From Lachnospiraceae bacterium (GTDB lineage: Bacteria; Bacillota; Clostridia; Lachnospirales; Lachnospiraceae): a stretch of DNA of 43,281 nt. The notes under the pieces were generated by a model. It saw nothing but the letters and a program-made list of their open reading frames with translations. It made no database searches and was not told the DNA's origin. This document shows positions 22,876 through 31,212 of the stretch, piece by piece. The DNA lies in contig JAAWRC010000030.1 of assembly GCA_022800815.1 (NCBI GenBank), forward strand, positions 1-43,281, read 5' to 3'. The position numbers and the translations under genes are program-made. Position 1 is the stretch's first letter. Each line of letters starts with the position of its first letter.

Positions 22876-23358
22876 TCACCGCTTCACACTATAGTTCTTC
22901 CGCTCCATGGGCCAATTGCAGGATTCCTGCGCCTTGCAGGCAAAACAAGCCCTGGAACCCTTGTCCGCCTCATAAAGGATCTTCGCCAGCGGCTTGTCTC
23001 CAGCCGCCTCCTTGGAACGGTGGCCGCCCACAGCCTCCAGCATCTGGGCACACTCCTCCTCATCAAACCCACAGTCCATGAGAACCGTCTCGGCGATCAG
23101 AGCCCCCGCCTTGTCATGGGGCATCCCCGTCTCATACTGGCTGGCTCTGCCAATGTCATGGAGCAGAGCTGCCCCGTAGACCACGTCCTTCCGAATGGGA
23201 AGCCCCTCCTCCAACACGGCAATATAAGCCAGCCTCGCTACATTCAAAAGGTGGTCAATGTCGTGGCGGCAATACATCCGATCCCGCTCCAGGCGGCTTA
23301 ACTTTTTCATCTCCCTGATAAATACTTCATGCTGAATAATTCGGTTTACCCGTTCCAT
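22876..23358 (-). CDS. HD-domain phosphohydrolase in the folate operon; candidate dihydroneopterin phosphate phosphatase
   Basis: A soluble protein of 160 residues with the HD metal site: CRHDIDHLLNVARLAYIAV (metal H and D), AALLHDIGRASQYETG (the HD pair) and MPHDKAGALIAE. Near the C-terminus it has a cluster ACFACKAQESCNW that may bind a metal. HD proteins are metal-dependent phosphohydrolases. Its position, 21 bases after folE and overlapping the folP region, is exactly where an enzyme removing phosphates from dihydroneopterin triphosphate is needed; no Nudix-type FolQ is present in the operon. Archaeal MptB, which acts on a related pterin phosphate, is also an HD protein. The function is an inference; a house-cleaning nucleotide hydrolase is possible too. 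Confidence 0.8.
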   Translation of the reverse strand: MERVNRIIQHEVFIREMKKLSRLERDRMYCRHDIDHLLNVARLAYIAVLEEGLPIRKDVVYGAALLHDIGRASQYETGMPHDKAGALIAETVLMDCGFDEEECAQMLEAVGGHRSKEAAGDKPLAKILYEADKGSRACFACKAQESCNWPMERKNYSVKR

Positions 23359-23379
23359 AAATTCCTCCTGCCCTTTCCC

Positions 23380-23940
23380 TTATCCCTGACGCAGCATGGC
23401 GAACACTCTCTCGCCGAGAGCCGGTTCCTCTTTAAAGACACCCCTGCAGACATAAGTCATGGTCTTTGCCCCCGGCTTCCTGATCCCCCGCATGGTCATA
23501 CACATATGCTCCGCCTCAATGACCACCATGGAGCCCTTCGGTTTCAGATGGGTCATCAGCGCATCGGCAATCTGGGCCGTGAGCTGCTCCTGGATCTGGG
23601 GGCGTCTGGCATAGGCCTCCACGGTGCGGGCCAGCTTGCTGAGGCCCACCACCCGGCCGTCCGGCACGTAGGCCACATGAGCCTTTCCATAGAAAGGAAG
23701 CAGGTGATGTTCGCACATGGAATAAAGGGCAATGTCCTTCTCCAGCACGATCTCATTTCCCGCCGCAGGAAAAGTTTTGGAAAGGTGAACCGCCACCTCC
23801 TCGTCCGTACCGCCGTAAATCTCCTCACACATCCTGGCGATCCGGTCCGGCGTTCCCAAAAGCCCCTCCCTGTTCACATCCTCGCCAATGCCCTCCAGCA
23901 AAAGGCGTACCGCCGCTTCCACTTTTTCTCTGTCAATCAT
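23380..23940 (-). CDS. folE: GTP cyclohydrolase I
   Basis: A protein of 186 residues that converts GTP to dihydroneopterin triphosphate, the first step of folate synthesis. It shows the zinc and catalytic motif [20 protein letters not shown], then [20 protein letters not shown], the QEQLT segment (usually QERLT), and [12 protein letters not shown] with the second cysteine ligand. The length is the usual one. Its start overlaps the folC stop by eight bases, so the two are coupled. It precedes the HD gene. Confidence 0.95.
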   Translation of the reverse strand: MIDREKVEAAVRLLLEGIGEDVNREGLLGTPDRIARMCEEIYGGTDEEVAVHLSKTFPAAGNEIVLEKDIALYSMCEHHLLPFYGKAHVAYVPDGRVVGLSKLARTVEAYARRPQIQEQLTAQIADALMTHLKPKGSMVVIEAEHMCMTMRGIRKPGAKTMTYVCRGVFKEEPALGERVFAMLRQG

Positions 23941-25243
23941 GGATACTCTCCTTCAGGGCCTTTGACAATTCACCCAGATACGAAAGCGAGCCAAAGGCCA
24001 CGATCACGCCGTCCTCCCCCGCCTGGGAAAGGGCATCCCTCACCGCCTCTCTTATGCTGCTTTCCACCTGCACCCTCCCGCAAAATCCGATCGCTTCCGC
24101 CCGTTCCTCGATCCAGGACGAAAGCGCCTCCCCGGAGAGCGCCCTGGGACTTTCCGGCGTCACCGTATAGATCCGTTCCGCCAAAGGCGCCGTGATCTCT
24201 ACGATCTTTCGGTAATCCTTATCTGCCAATATCCCCATTATATATATCATTCTTTTGTTTGGGAAATACAGGTTCAGAGAATCCTTAAGCCGCCAGGCCG
24301 CCTCCGGATTGTGGGCTCCGTCGATGAGAAACACCGGCCTGTCCGAAAGCTTTTCAAACCGACCCGGCCATCTCACAGATGCCATCCCCTCATAAACTGC
24401 ATTCTCTTCCATATCATAGCCCAAATTCCGGAGAATTTCAACTACTTCAAGAGCCGTACAGGCGTTTATTATCTGATATTTTCCGGCCAGCGGTATTTTT
24501 ACATTCCGAAACCCTTGATAGTGGAAACGGCTCCCGCAAAGTCCCGTCTCCACAATCTCCGCCTCCTCCGGGACAGACACCGTAAGGGGCGAGTGCTTCT
24601 TTACGCAGAGCTCCCGGATGACCTTCGTCACGGTCTCCCCCTGGCCGCAAAGGACCGTGGGCCGCCCCTCCTTGATGATGCCTCCCTTGACCCTAGCAAT
24701 CTCCTCCAGGGTATTCCCCAAAAACTGCATATGGTCCATGCTGACGGAGGCGATCACGCTGCAGACCGTGGTCTTCACCACATTGGTGGCGTCCCCCTCC
24801 CCGCCCATCCCGGTCTCCAGGGCCACCAGGTCACAACCCTGTTCCATAAAATACAAAAAGGAAACCGCCGTCTCCGTCTCAAAGGCCGTCGGGTGGGAAA
24901 GCCCCTCCGCTTCCATCTCTTCGCTTACCCGCCGCACCCGGCTTATGAGCCTGGCCGCATCCTCCTCCGAAATGCTCTCGCCGTTCACCTGAATCTTTTC
25001 ACAATAAGAAAACACCGACGGGGAATTGTAGCGTCCCACCCGGTATCCCGCCGCCTGGCACACCGAAGCGATAAGTGCCAGGGTAGAGCCCTTCCCGTTG
25101 GTCCCCGCAATGTGGATAAAGGAAAGCCCGTCCTGGGGGTTCCCAAGCCTCTTTAAAAGCTCTTCCATGACAGAAAGGCCCAGGGATATTTTCTTCGTCC
25201 GTGTAATCTCTTCGATATATGATTCTGCTTCCATAAAATTCAT
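23933..25243 (-). CDS. folC: folylpolyglutamate synthase / dihydrofolate synthase
   Basis: A Mur-ligase-type enzyme of 436 residues that adds glutamate to dihydropteroate and to folates. It carries the P-loop [19 protein letters not shown] (about 43-61), the substrate loop [57 protein letters not shown], and [15 protein letters not shown] at the start of the C-terminal domain. Length is normal. It is the first gene of the long minus-strand operon with a GGAGGATC site before ATG and a promoter upstream. Confidence 0.94.
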   Translation of the reverse strand: MNFMEAESYIEEITRTKKISLGLSVMEELLKRLGNPQDGLSFIHIAGTNGKGSTLALIASVCQAAGYRVGRYNSPSVFSYCEKIQVNGESISEEDAARLISRVRRVSEEMEAEGLSHPTAFETETAVSFLYFMEQGCDLVALETGMGGEGDATNVVKTTVCSVIASVSMDHMQFLGNTLEEIARVKGGIIKEGRPTVLCGQGETVTKVIRELCVKKHSPLTVSVPEEAEIVETGLCGSRFHYQGFRNVKIPLAGKYQIINACTALEVVEILRNLGYDMEENAVYEGMASVRWPGRFEKLSDRPVFLIDGAHNPEAAWRLKDSLNLYFPNKRMIYIMGILADKDYRKIVEITAPLAERIYTVTPESPRALSGEALSSWIEERAEAIGFCGRVQVESSIREAVRDALSQAGEDGVIVAFGSLSYLGELSKALKESIHD

Positions 25244-25327
25244 GATCCTCCTCCGCCCAAATCACCACTTCATTCCTGCGCCCCTGATCTCCCACAGCCT
25301 GGCGCCACATCCTACTTATCTTATCAC

Positions 25328-25356
25328 ATCTTATCACAGGAATCCGGCGAGGACAA
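25328..25356 (-). promoter_or_regulatory. promoter of the folC to ppk1 operon
   Basis: Minus strand TTGTCC (25351-25356), 17-base spacer, TAAGAT (25328-25333). A direct repeat of TGTGATAAGA covers the -10. This is the only promoter I can point to for the nine-gene run down to 14930; internal promoters are not excluded. Confidence 0.45.
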
Positions 25357-25415
25357 TCCGAAATATTTCCACAAAACCTGGCATAAATTCCCTCGTCCCC
25401 ACCCATACTGATACC

Positions 25416-25820
25416 ATGGAAAATAATTTTATCAAATGCGGGCTTGCAGGCTGGTCCGCCGAACTGTGTTACAGCAGCCTGATCGCTAGAACCAGGGACC
25501 ATGACAAGCGGCTCATGGGACAGACCTCCCTTTACATGTTCCCCATTTACGGCATGGCGGCCGCCATCGGCCCCATCCGGCAGAAGCTCTGTGCCCACAG
25601 CGAGCTTTTAAAGAAAAGCACGATCTGCCGCGGCGGCATCTACACGGGGCTGATTTTTTTAACAGAATACTGCACCGGCTGGCTTCTCCGGAAAGCCGGA
25701 CGCTGCCCCTGGGATTACAGCCAGGCAAAGCTCAACGTGGACGGCCTCATCCGCCTGGACTTTGCCCCCTTCTGGTTCGCACTGGGGCTCTTCTTCGAGC
25801 GCTGCACCGCCGCATCCTAA
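25416..25820 (+). CDS. small membrane protein of the putative ABC-transporter type IV family (PF06541-like)
   Basis: A protein of 134 residues. Several hydrophobic stretches (TSLYMFPIYGMAAAIGPI, GGIYTGLIFLTEYCTGWLL) and the pattern CPWDYSQAKLNVDGLIRLDF followed by a Trp-rich helix match the small integral membrane family that Pfam calls putative ABC-transporter type IV. Despite that name no transport role is proven. A recognisable ribosome site is lacking before the ATG, so the start is uncertain. It stands alone between divergent folC and the tetR operon. A hairpin TATGAAAG/CTTTCATA at 25864-25883 follows it without a strong T-run. Confidence 0.7.
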   Translation: MENNFIKCGLAGWSAELCYSSLIARTRDHDKRLMGQTSLYMFPIYGMAAAIGPIRQKLCAHSELLKKSTICRGGIYTGLIFLTEYCTGWLLRKAGRCPWDYSQAKLNVDGLIRLDFAPFWFALGLFFERCTAAS

Positions 25821-25889
25821 TTTCCTCTGCATGGCAAGGTCCTGCACCTGCCATAAAGGTAGATATGAAAGCTTGCTTTCATACTTCTC

Positions 25890-25918
25890 TTGACTTCTTC
25901 CTCCATCTCCGTTATAAT
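25890..25918 (+). promoter_or_regulatory. promoter of the tetR-ABC-FtsX operon
   Basis: TTGACT (25890-25895), 17-base spacer, TATAAT (25913-25918). Confidence 0.7.
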
Positions 25919-25934
25919 TAAATCGTTTGATTTA
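25919..25934 (+). promoter_or_regulatory. likely operator of the TetR regulator
   Basis: A perfect 16-bp palindrome TAAATCGTTTGATTTA immediately after the -10 box; a further half-like copy GTTGATTTA follows at about 25940-25948. The position suits autorepression. Confidence 0.6.
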
Positions 25935-25970
25935 AAACAGTTGATTTAGTTTGAGAATGGAGGAGATTGC

Positions 25971-26552
25971 ATGCCGCCAAAGGCAAAGTTTTCAAGGGAC
26001 GAAATCATAGAGGCCGCATTTGGACTTGTCCGGGCAGAAGGCCCCACCGCCTTGACCTCAAGGGCGCTGGGCCAAGCCCTCGGCAGTTCGGCAAGACCGA
26101 TCTTTACCGTATTTCGGAATATGGAAGAGGTGGCACAGGCCGTGACAGACGCCGCCAAGTCCCTTTATCGGAAGTACATAAAGAAAGGATTGTCCACAAG
26201 TCCCGCCTTCAAGGGGGCAGGCACCCAGTACATCCTTTTCGCCGTCAGCGAACCAAAGTTGTTCCAGCTTCTTTTTATGACAGAGCACAGGCAGATTCCC
26301 AACCTGGCAGGGGTGCTGCCCCTCATCGACGACAGTTACGAACAGATCCTTTCCTCCATTCAAACAGATTACCACCTGGAGGAAGGGCCTGCCAGGCGGC
26401 TGTACCAGCATCTGTGGATCTACACACACGGCATCGCAGCCCTCTGTGCCACCAATATGTGCCGTTTCACGGAGGAAGAAATCAGCGGAATGATGACAGA
26501 GGTATGCAGGAGTCTTCTAACAACAATGAAAGCGGGAAACGATCATGATTAA
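25971..26552 (+). CDS. TetR/AcrR-family transcriptional regulator
   Basis: A protein of 193 residues. The N-terminal helix-turn-helix is FSRDEIIEAAFGLVRAEG followed by TALTSRALGQALGSSARPIF and TVFRNMEEV, with a small deviation from the usual SxxTxYxHF. The C-terminal ligand domain contains PKLFQLLFMTEH and a WIYTHGIAALCATNM segment typical of TetR proteins with DUF-type C domains (TetR_C_33-like). The ribosome site GGAGGAGATTGC precedes ATG. It overlaps the ATPase gene by eight bases and probably represses the operon through the palindrome at the promoter. Confidence 0.85.
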   Translation: MPPKAKFSRDEIIEAAFGLVRAEGPTALTSRALGQALGSSARPIFTVFRNMEEVAQAVTDAAKSLYRKYIKKGLSTSPAFKGAGTQYILFAVSEPKLFQLLFMTEHRQIPNLAGVLPLIDDSYEQILSSIQTDYHLEEGPARRLYQHLWIYTHGIAALCATNMCRFTEEEISGMMTEVCRSLLTTMKAGNDHD

Positions 26553-27237
26553 GGTGACGGATATTACAAAATCTTACGGGAGCAGGGAAAACCGGTTTCC
26601 GGTGTTAAAGGGCATCAGCCTTGAGATCAAGGACGGTTCTTTTGCCGTCATTTTAGGAGCCTCCGGTGCCGGAAAGTCCACACTTCTCAATGTGATTTCC
26701 GGCCTGGAGCCTCCGGATGGTGGAAGGATTTTGTACGATGACACGGACATTACCCTCCTCTCCGACCAGGCACTCACAAAATTCCGCAAAGAAACCGTTG
26801 GTTTTATCTTCCAGCAATACTTTCTGCTGCCCAATATGAATGTGGAACAAAACGTGAAAATGGGGGCTGACTTGGCGGGGAATCACCAATACAAAGCCGT
26901 GATTCAGGCGGTCGGACTTGGGGAAATGCTACATAAATATCCCGCTGAAATTTCCGGCGGCGAGCAGCAGAGGGTTTCCATCGCAAGAGCCCTGGCAAAG
27001 AATCCAAAGGTTCTCTTTCTTGACGAACCCACAGGCGCTCTGGACGAGCGTACAGGCAGACAGATCCTGGACTATCTCTCCGGGCTCCAAAAAGAATACG
27101 GTTTTACAATGGTCATGGTGACCCATAACCGGAACATTGCCGAAATGGCAGACACGGTGATCCACATGAACAGCGGAAAAATTTCCGAAATTGATACGAG
27201 AGAAACTCAGAAGACTGCTTACGAGATTGGCTGGTGA
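26545..27237 (+). CDS. ABC transporter ATP-binding protein (MacB/LolD/FtsE type)
   Basis: A cytosolic ATPase of 230 residues that should pair with the following FtsX-like permease. Motifs: Walker [22 protein letters not shown]-loop [18 protein letters not shown], signature [15 protein letters not shown], Walker [17 protein letters not shown] and the switch His in VMVTHNRNI. The profile is that of the MacB/Lol/BceA group, which handle lipoproteins, peptides or act in mechanotransmission. It overlaps its neighbours on both sides (8 and 4 bases). Confidence 0.92.
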   Translation: MIKVTDITKSYGSRENRFPVLKGISLEIKDGSFAVILGASGAGKSTLLNVISGLEPPDGGRILYDDTDITLLSDQALTKFRKETVGFIFQQYFLLPNMNVEQNVKMGADLAGNHQYKAVIQAVGLGEMLHKYPAEISGGEQQRVSIARALAKNPKVLFLDEPTGALDERTGRQILDYLSGLQKEYGFTMVMVTHNRNIAEMADTVIHMNSGKISEIDTRETQKTAYEIGW

Positions 27238-28391
27238 TTATTATGGTAGTAGGAATCAAAGATACGTCAAAGCTCCTTGGAATTTTGGTGATCGTTTTTT
27301 GCGCCGTGCTGGTATGCACGATGTTTCTGAATTATCGAATGGATCTTTCCGCCATGGAACAGGAAATCACGTTCGGACAGATGCGGATTTTCTATGAAGC
27401 CCAGTTATCCACGGCAACCGTCGTCTGCGCCGTCAGCGGAGGCTGTCTGCTCCTTACCTCCGGTGTTATGCTTCTGTTTTATATCCGGTATTATATTGAC
27501 ACCCACAAAAAAGAACTTGGCATCTTAAAAGCTCTGGGTTACTCCGGCTTAAAGATCGCCAAACATTTCTGGGTCTTTGGCAGCAGCGTCTTTTTGGGCG
27601 CAGCCCTCGGCTTTCTGGGAGCTTTCGGGCTGATTCCGTCCTTTTATCAGGTGCAGAATGCAGATCAATTCCTGCCCGAAATTCCGATACACCTGCATCC
27701 CTCGCTCTTTGCCTTTCTGGTACTCCTGCCGACGGCCGCCTTCGCCGCTCTCGCCGTCGGTTTTGCCTGGCAGAAGTTAAACATGCCGGTGATCCGCCTC
27801 TTAAAAGACAGTCTGTACCACTCTGCTAAAAGCAAAAAACGAAAGACTGTCCCTGTGAGCAGCCGCCCTTTTTTGGAGGACCTCAAAACAAATACCAGAA
27901 GGGACAAAAAGATCCTGGTGTTTTTCATTTTGTTTGCTTCCTTCTGTTTCTCCTCCATGACACAGATGTCCGCCGGCATGAAGGATTTAGGAAGTGTCAT
28001 GATGGGCGCCATGATGCTTTTAATCGGGCTCGTACTGGCCTGCACCACCCTGTTCCTCGCCATCACGACTGTCATTAACGGCAATAAAAAGACCATCGCC
28101 ATGATGCGGGTGTTCGGTTATTCCCAGAGAGAATGCTGTCAGGCGATCCTGGGCGGATACCGGCCTGTGTCCTATGTGGGCTTTGCCCTGGGGACCGTCT
28201 ATCAGTATGCGCTGCTCCGGATTATGGTGGACCTTGTCTTCCGGGATGTTGAACAGATTCCGGTTTACCGATTTGACGTTCCTGCCATGCTCCTCTCCCT
28301 GGCCGCCTTTATCGTGACCTATGAGCTTGTAATGCTTCTCTATTCCAGACGGATCGGCAGAATTTCCGTAAAAGAGATTATGCTGGAATGA
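27234..28391 (+). CDS. FtsX-like ABC transporter permease
   Basis: A membrane protein of 385 residues. The start is a GTG overlapping the ATPase stop (GTGA), with an in-frame ATG three codons on. There are two FtsX-like halves: TM near 12-32, then a short extracellular stretch, TMs near 62-83, 112-133 and 160-180, with the coupling motif KKELGILKALGYSGLKIAKH; the second half has TMs near 228-245, 253-275, about 310 and 340-365, with NGNKKTIAMMRVFGYSQREC. It lacks the large periplasmic domain of MacB and is shorter than BceB (about 650). With the ATPase and TetR gene it forms a three-gene exporter module of unknown substrate; a peptide antibiotic role is only a guess. Confidence 0.85.
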   Translation: MIIMVVGIKDTSKLLGILVIVFCAVLVCTMFLNYRMDLSAMEQEITFGQMRIFYEAQLSTATVVCAVSGGCLLLTSGVMLLFYIRYYIDTHKKELGILKALGYSGLKIAKHFWVFGSSVFLGAALGFLGAFGLIPSFYQVQNADQFLPEIPIHLHPSLFAFLVLLPTAAFAALAVGFAWQKLNMPVIRLLKDSLYHSAKSKKRKTVPVSSRPFLEDLKTNTRRDKKILVFFILFASFCFSSMTQMSAGMKDLGSVMMGAMMLLIGLVLACTTLFLAITTVINGNKKTIAMMRVFGYSQRECCQAILGGYRPVSYVGFALGTVYQYALLRIMVDLVFRDVEQIPVYRFDVPAMLLSLAAFIVTYELVMLLYSRRIGRISVKEIMLE

Positions 28392-28395
28392 AAAA

Positions 28396-28423
28396 TTCCG
28401 GGAGACCCCAAAGTCCCCCGGAA
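28396..28423. terminator. weak stem-loop after the FtsX-like permease
   Basis: TTCCGGG pairs with CCCGGAA around an 14-base loop; no T-run follows. It lies between two convergent genes. Low confidence. Confidence 0.3.
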
Positions 28424-28473
28424 CTCCTGCAGCCAGGCCGCTTCCGTCACCCATTTCCGTAGATGGCGGCCTC

Positions 28474-29013
28474 TTAATAATTCTCTGCGTGAACCTCAAA
28501 ATACGCCTGCGGATGGGCGCAGACAGGGCAGACCTCCGGTGCGTTCGTGCCGACCACAATGTGTCCGCAGTTGCGGCACTCCCATACCTTGACCTCGCTC
28601 TTCTTAAACACCTCCGCCGTCTCCACATTCTTTAAGAGGGCACGATAACGCTCCTCGTGATGCTTCTCAATGGCGCCCACCATGCGGAACTTGGCCGCCA
28701 ACTCCGGAAAGCCTTCTTCCTCCGCCGTCTTGGCAAAGCCCTCATACATATCTGTCCACTCGTAATTCTCCCCGTCTGCGGCGGCACCCAGGTTCTCGGC
28801 CGTGGAGCCAATCCCCTGAAGCTCCTTGAACCACATCTTGGCATGCTCCTTCTCATTGTCCGCCGTCTTTAAAAACAGGGCCGAAATCTGCTCAAAACCT
28901 TCCTTCTTCGCCTTGGAAGCAAAGTAAGTATACTTGTTCCTCGCCTGGGATTCCCCGGCAAAAGCCGCTTCCAGGTTCTTCTCGGTCTGCGTTCCCGCAT
29001 ACTTGTTCCCCAA
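28474..29013 (-). CDS. rbr: rubrerythrin
   Basis: A protein of 179 residues that reduces hydrogen peroxide in anaerobes. The ferritin-like diiron domain has [34 protein letters not shown], and [15 protein letters not shown]; the C-terminal rubredoxin-like domain has [12 protein letters not shown] and [14 protein letters not shown]. The start is a TTG at 29013, supported by GGAGG eight bases upstream and by the typical beginning [15 protein letters not shown]. No PerR box was recognised. A two-tier hairpin (29044-29094) lies in its upstream region. Confidence 0.94.
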   Translation of the reverse strand: MGNKYAGTQTEKNLEAAFAGESQARNKYTYFASKAKKEGFEQISALFLKTADNEKEHAKMWFKELQGIGSTAENLGAAADGENYEWTDMYEGFAKTAEEEGFPELAAKFRMVGAIEKHHEERYRALLKNVETAEVFKKSEVKVWECRNCGHIVVGTNAPEVCPVCAHPQAYFEVHAENY

Positions 29014-29043
29014 ATTTTTATCCTCCGTTTCCTCAAAATGGTC

Positions 29044-29094
29044 AAGCAGTTCCTTTCATCGCAAAACACGCTTCCGCTCATGAAAGCACTGCTT
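29044..29094. other. two-tier stem-loop between the SDR and rubrerythrin genes
   Basis: AAGCAGT pairs with ACTGCTT and, inside it, TTTCAT pairs with ATGAAA. It could be an mRNA structure in the rbr leader or a weak terminator of the polyol operon; on the minus strand no T-run follows. Confidence 0.35.
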
Positions 29095-29134
29095 TTCTTC
29101 CTGGTAATCGCAAAATGCAAAACCTCAACGCGAC

Positions 29135-29902
29135 TTAGAAACAGGTATAGGCGCCGTCCACGATGATATCGCTCCCGGTGGTATAACCGGAGGCATCGCT
29201 GGCCAGGTACAGGATGGCCGGGATCAGCTCTTCCGGCTTGCCCATCCGGTGCATGGGCATCAGCGGCATCCAGGCGTCCTTAAGCTCCTGGGGCGTGTCC
29301 ACGGACATGGGAGTCGCAATATATCCGGGGCTCAAACTGTTGACCCGGATCCCGTACTCCGCCCACTCCAGAGCCAGAGAGCGGGTCATATGCATCACGC
29401 CGGCCTTGGAGGCATTGTAAGAGCACTGCCACTGAGGGATGTTGGCGATGGTGCCGGACATGGAAGCCATGTTGATGATGCTCCCGTGAATCTTGTTGTC
29501 CACCATGATCTTCGCCACGGCACGGGCCATAATGTACTCGCCGGTCAGGTTCACGTCGATGACCTCTCTCCAGTCCTCGATGGAAGCCTCAAAGGTTCCC
29601 TGATGCTTGCAGATGCCCGCATTGTTGAACACCACGTCGATGTGTCCGGATTTCTTCATGATCTCGGCCAGGGCAGCGTCCACGTCCGCCTCCTTCGTCA
29701 CGTCCGCGCGCACGAAATAGCACTTGCCGCCCTCGGCCTTGATCTTCTCGATGGTCTCATCCGCATTGCTCCTGGCAATGATGACCACCTCTGCGCCCGC
29801 CTTGGCAAGCCCGATGGCCACCACCTGCCCGATGCCGCGGCCTCCGCCCGTCACGATCGCAACCTTCCCGGATAACCCAAACACTTCATCCAAATAGCTC
29901 AT
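29135..29902 (-). CDS. short-chain dehydrogenase (SDR), probably acting on a sugar or polyol
   Basis: A protein of 255 residues with the classical SDR layout: VAIVTGGGRGIGQVVAIGLA at the nucleotide site, VFNNAGICKHQG (NNAG), the catalytic SMSG...YNASKAG with Ser, Tyr and Lys, and VNSLSPGYIATPMS. It resembles the gluconate 5-dehydrogenase/arabinitol dehydrogenase type SDRs. The start at 29902 has better spacing from its GGAG site than the ATG at 29908. It follows the zinc polyol dehydrogenase by 93 bases and is under the same promoter, so the two likely act on linked polyol/ketose intermediates. The substrate is not determined. Confidence 0.88.
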   Translation of the reverse strand: MSYLDEVFGLSGKVAIVTGGGRGIGQVVAIGLAKAGAEVVIIARSNADETIEKIKAEGGKCYFVRADVTKEADVDAALAEIMKKSGHIDVVFNNAGICKHQGTFEASIEDWREVIDVNLTGEYIMARAVAKIMVDNKIHGSIINMASMSGTIANIPQWQCSYNASKAGVMHMTRSLALEWAEYGIRVNSLSPGYIATPMSVDTPQELKDAWMPLMPMHRMGKPEELIPAILYLASDASGYTTGSDIIVDGAYTCF

Positions 29903-29995
29903 AATCATTCTCCTTTTCTATTTTCTATATAATCTTGTGATGATGTTGTTCTCTGAAACAATCCCGCTTTCCTGACCCGATTCTGTAAAAAACGC

Positions 29996-31051
29996 TTACA
30001 GATCTTTGTTGATCTTAATCACGCCCTTGACGATCTCCGCCTTCTTGTTGATGCTGTCGTCCATGGCCCTCTGGGCGTCGTCCAGATCAAAGATATCCGT
30101 GACGATCCCTTTCAGATTGACCTTGCCCGCCGCCACGGCCTCGATGGCCATGGGATAAATATGGCGATAACGGAACACGGTCTTGAAGGTCAGCTCCTTG
30201 TCCAATGCCAGGCTGATGGGAAGAGTCAGCTCGCCGCTCTTGGAATAGCCCACCAGCACGATGGTGGCTCCCTTCCTGGTACAATGGATGGCCTGCCTGG
30301 TGGTGATCTCCGTACCGGCCGTCTCGATGACCAGATCCGCACCCTTTCCGCCGGTGAGCCGCATCACTTCCTCCACCATGTCCACGTTTTTGCTGTTGAT
30401 GACCCCGGTGGCTCCCAGCTCCATGGCCTTCTCCAGACGCTTCTCCATGATATCGACCACGTAGACCTTGGACACGCCCATGGCCTTGCAGGCCATCATG
30501 GACACCAGGCCGATGCAGCCGGAACCGGTGACGACAGCCGTCATGCCCGCCTGGGCTCCCCCCTGCCTTGCCGCATGGAAGCCGACCGCCAGGGGCTCAA
30601 TCAGCGCCCCCTCCAGGGTGCTCACATTCTCCGGAAGCTTGAAGCAGAGCGCCGCTTCATGGGCCACATACTCCTGGAACACGCCGTCTACGGGAGGCGT
30701 CGCAAAAAATACCACGTCCGGGCAGAGATTGTATTTCCCCTCCCGGCAGAACTCACAATGGCCGCAGGTCTTCCCGGGCTCCAGGGCCACCCTGTCCCCC
30801 ACTGCAAGATGCGTGACGTCCTCGCCCACCTCGACCACCACGCCGCCGGGCTCATGCCCCAGCACAAAGGGCGGTTCCACCACATAGTCTCCAATGCGTC
30901 CCGTCTCATAATAATGAATGTCGGAACCGCAGATGCCCACGTAGTCCAGCTTCACCAGCACCTCGTTCGCCTTCGGCTTCGGAATCTCCCTCTCTGTAAA
31001 CCCCATCTTGCCGATGCCTTCCATCACTGCAACTTTCATTTTGCCTTCCAT
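29996..31051 (-). CDS. zinc-dependent polyol dehydrogenase (sorbitol/xylitol/L-iditol dehydrogenase type)
   Basis: A medium-chain dehydrogenase of 351 residues that oxidises a polyol such as sorbitol or xylitol to a ketose with NAD. Catalytic zinc ligands are C41 in VGICGSDIHYYETGRIGDYV and H66-E67 in LGHEPGGVV. The structural zinc site is CGHCEFCREGKYNLC (96-110). FFATPPVDGVFQEYVAH and IEPLAVGFHAARQG are characteristic of sorbitol dehydrogenases. The Rossmann motif is VVTGSGCIGLVS. The start has GGAGGGTAAGATC. It lies just downstream of a ROK repressor gene, with a promoter and a 28-base operator in between. Confidence 0.9.
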   Translation of the reverse strand: MEGKMKVAVMEGIGKMGFTEREIPKPKANEVLVKLDYVGICGSDIHYYETGRIGDYVVEPPFVLGHEPGGVVVEVGEDVTHLAVGDRVALEPGKTCGHCEFCREGKYNLCPDVVFFATPPVDGVFQEYVAHEAALCFKLPENVSTLEGALIEPLAVGFHAARQGGAQAGMTAVVTGSGCIGLVSMMACKAMGVSKVYVVDIMEKRLEKAMELGATGVINSKNVDMVEEVMRLTGGKGADLVIETAGTEITTRQAIHCTRKGATIVLVGYSKSGELTLPISLALDKELTFKTVFRYRHIYPMAIEAVAAGKVNLKGIVTDIFDLDDAQRAMDDSINKKAEIVKGVIKINKDL

Positions 31052-31091
31052 GATCTTACCCTCCTTGTGATCTTTGGCAGCCCCTCAGGCA

Positions 31092-31119
31092 CACTTTTAT
31101 AAAAAGCTTTATTGAAGTG
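31092..31119 (-). promoter_or_regulatory. operator for the polyol operon, probably bound by the ROK repressor
   Basis: Two 12-base arms (CACTTCAATAAA and, inverted, CACTTTTATAAA) match at 10 positions around GCTT. The site lies about 5 bases downstream of the -10 box. Confidence 0.55.
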
Positions 31120-31124
31120 GCTTT

Positions 31125-31153
31125 ATTATCCCACCAAACCACCCTCATGTCAA
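31125..31153 (-). promoter_or_regulatory. promoter of the polyol dehydrogenase operon
   Basis: Minus strand TTGACA (31148-31153), 17-base spacer, GATAAT (31125-31130). Confidence 0.75.
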
Positions 31154-31212
31154 GTCCCCGTGGGCAAATTTCATAAAATTTTTCCGCCCGTGCGGCCGAA
31201 GTATTCCGACCC

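Noticed and set aside
22859-22879. folP start at 22879
   Set aside because: It overlaps the HD gene stop as GTGA and is possible, but the GTG at 22858 has a much better ribosome site and gives the usual N-terminus.
28020-28628. Minus-strand frame of 202 codons opposite the FtsX-like gene end
   Set aside because: Antisense to a clear permease and overlapping rubrerythrin in another frame.
28874-29134. PerR box upstream of rubrerythrin
   Set aside because: No TTATAAT-N-ATTATAA-like palindrome could be found.
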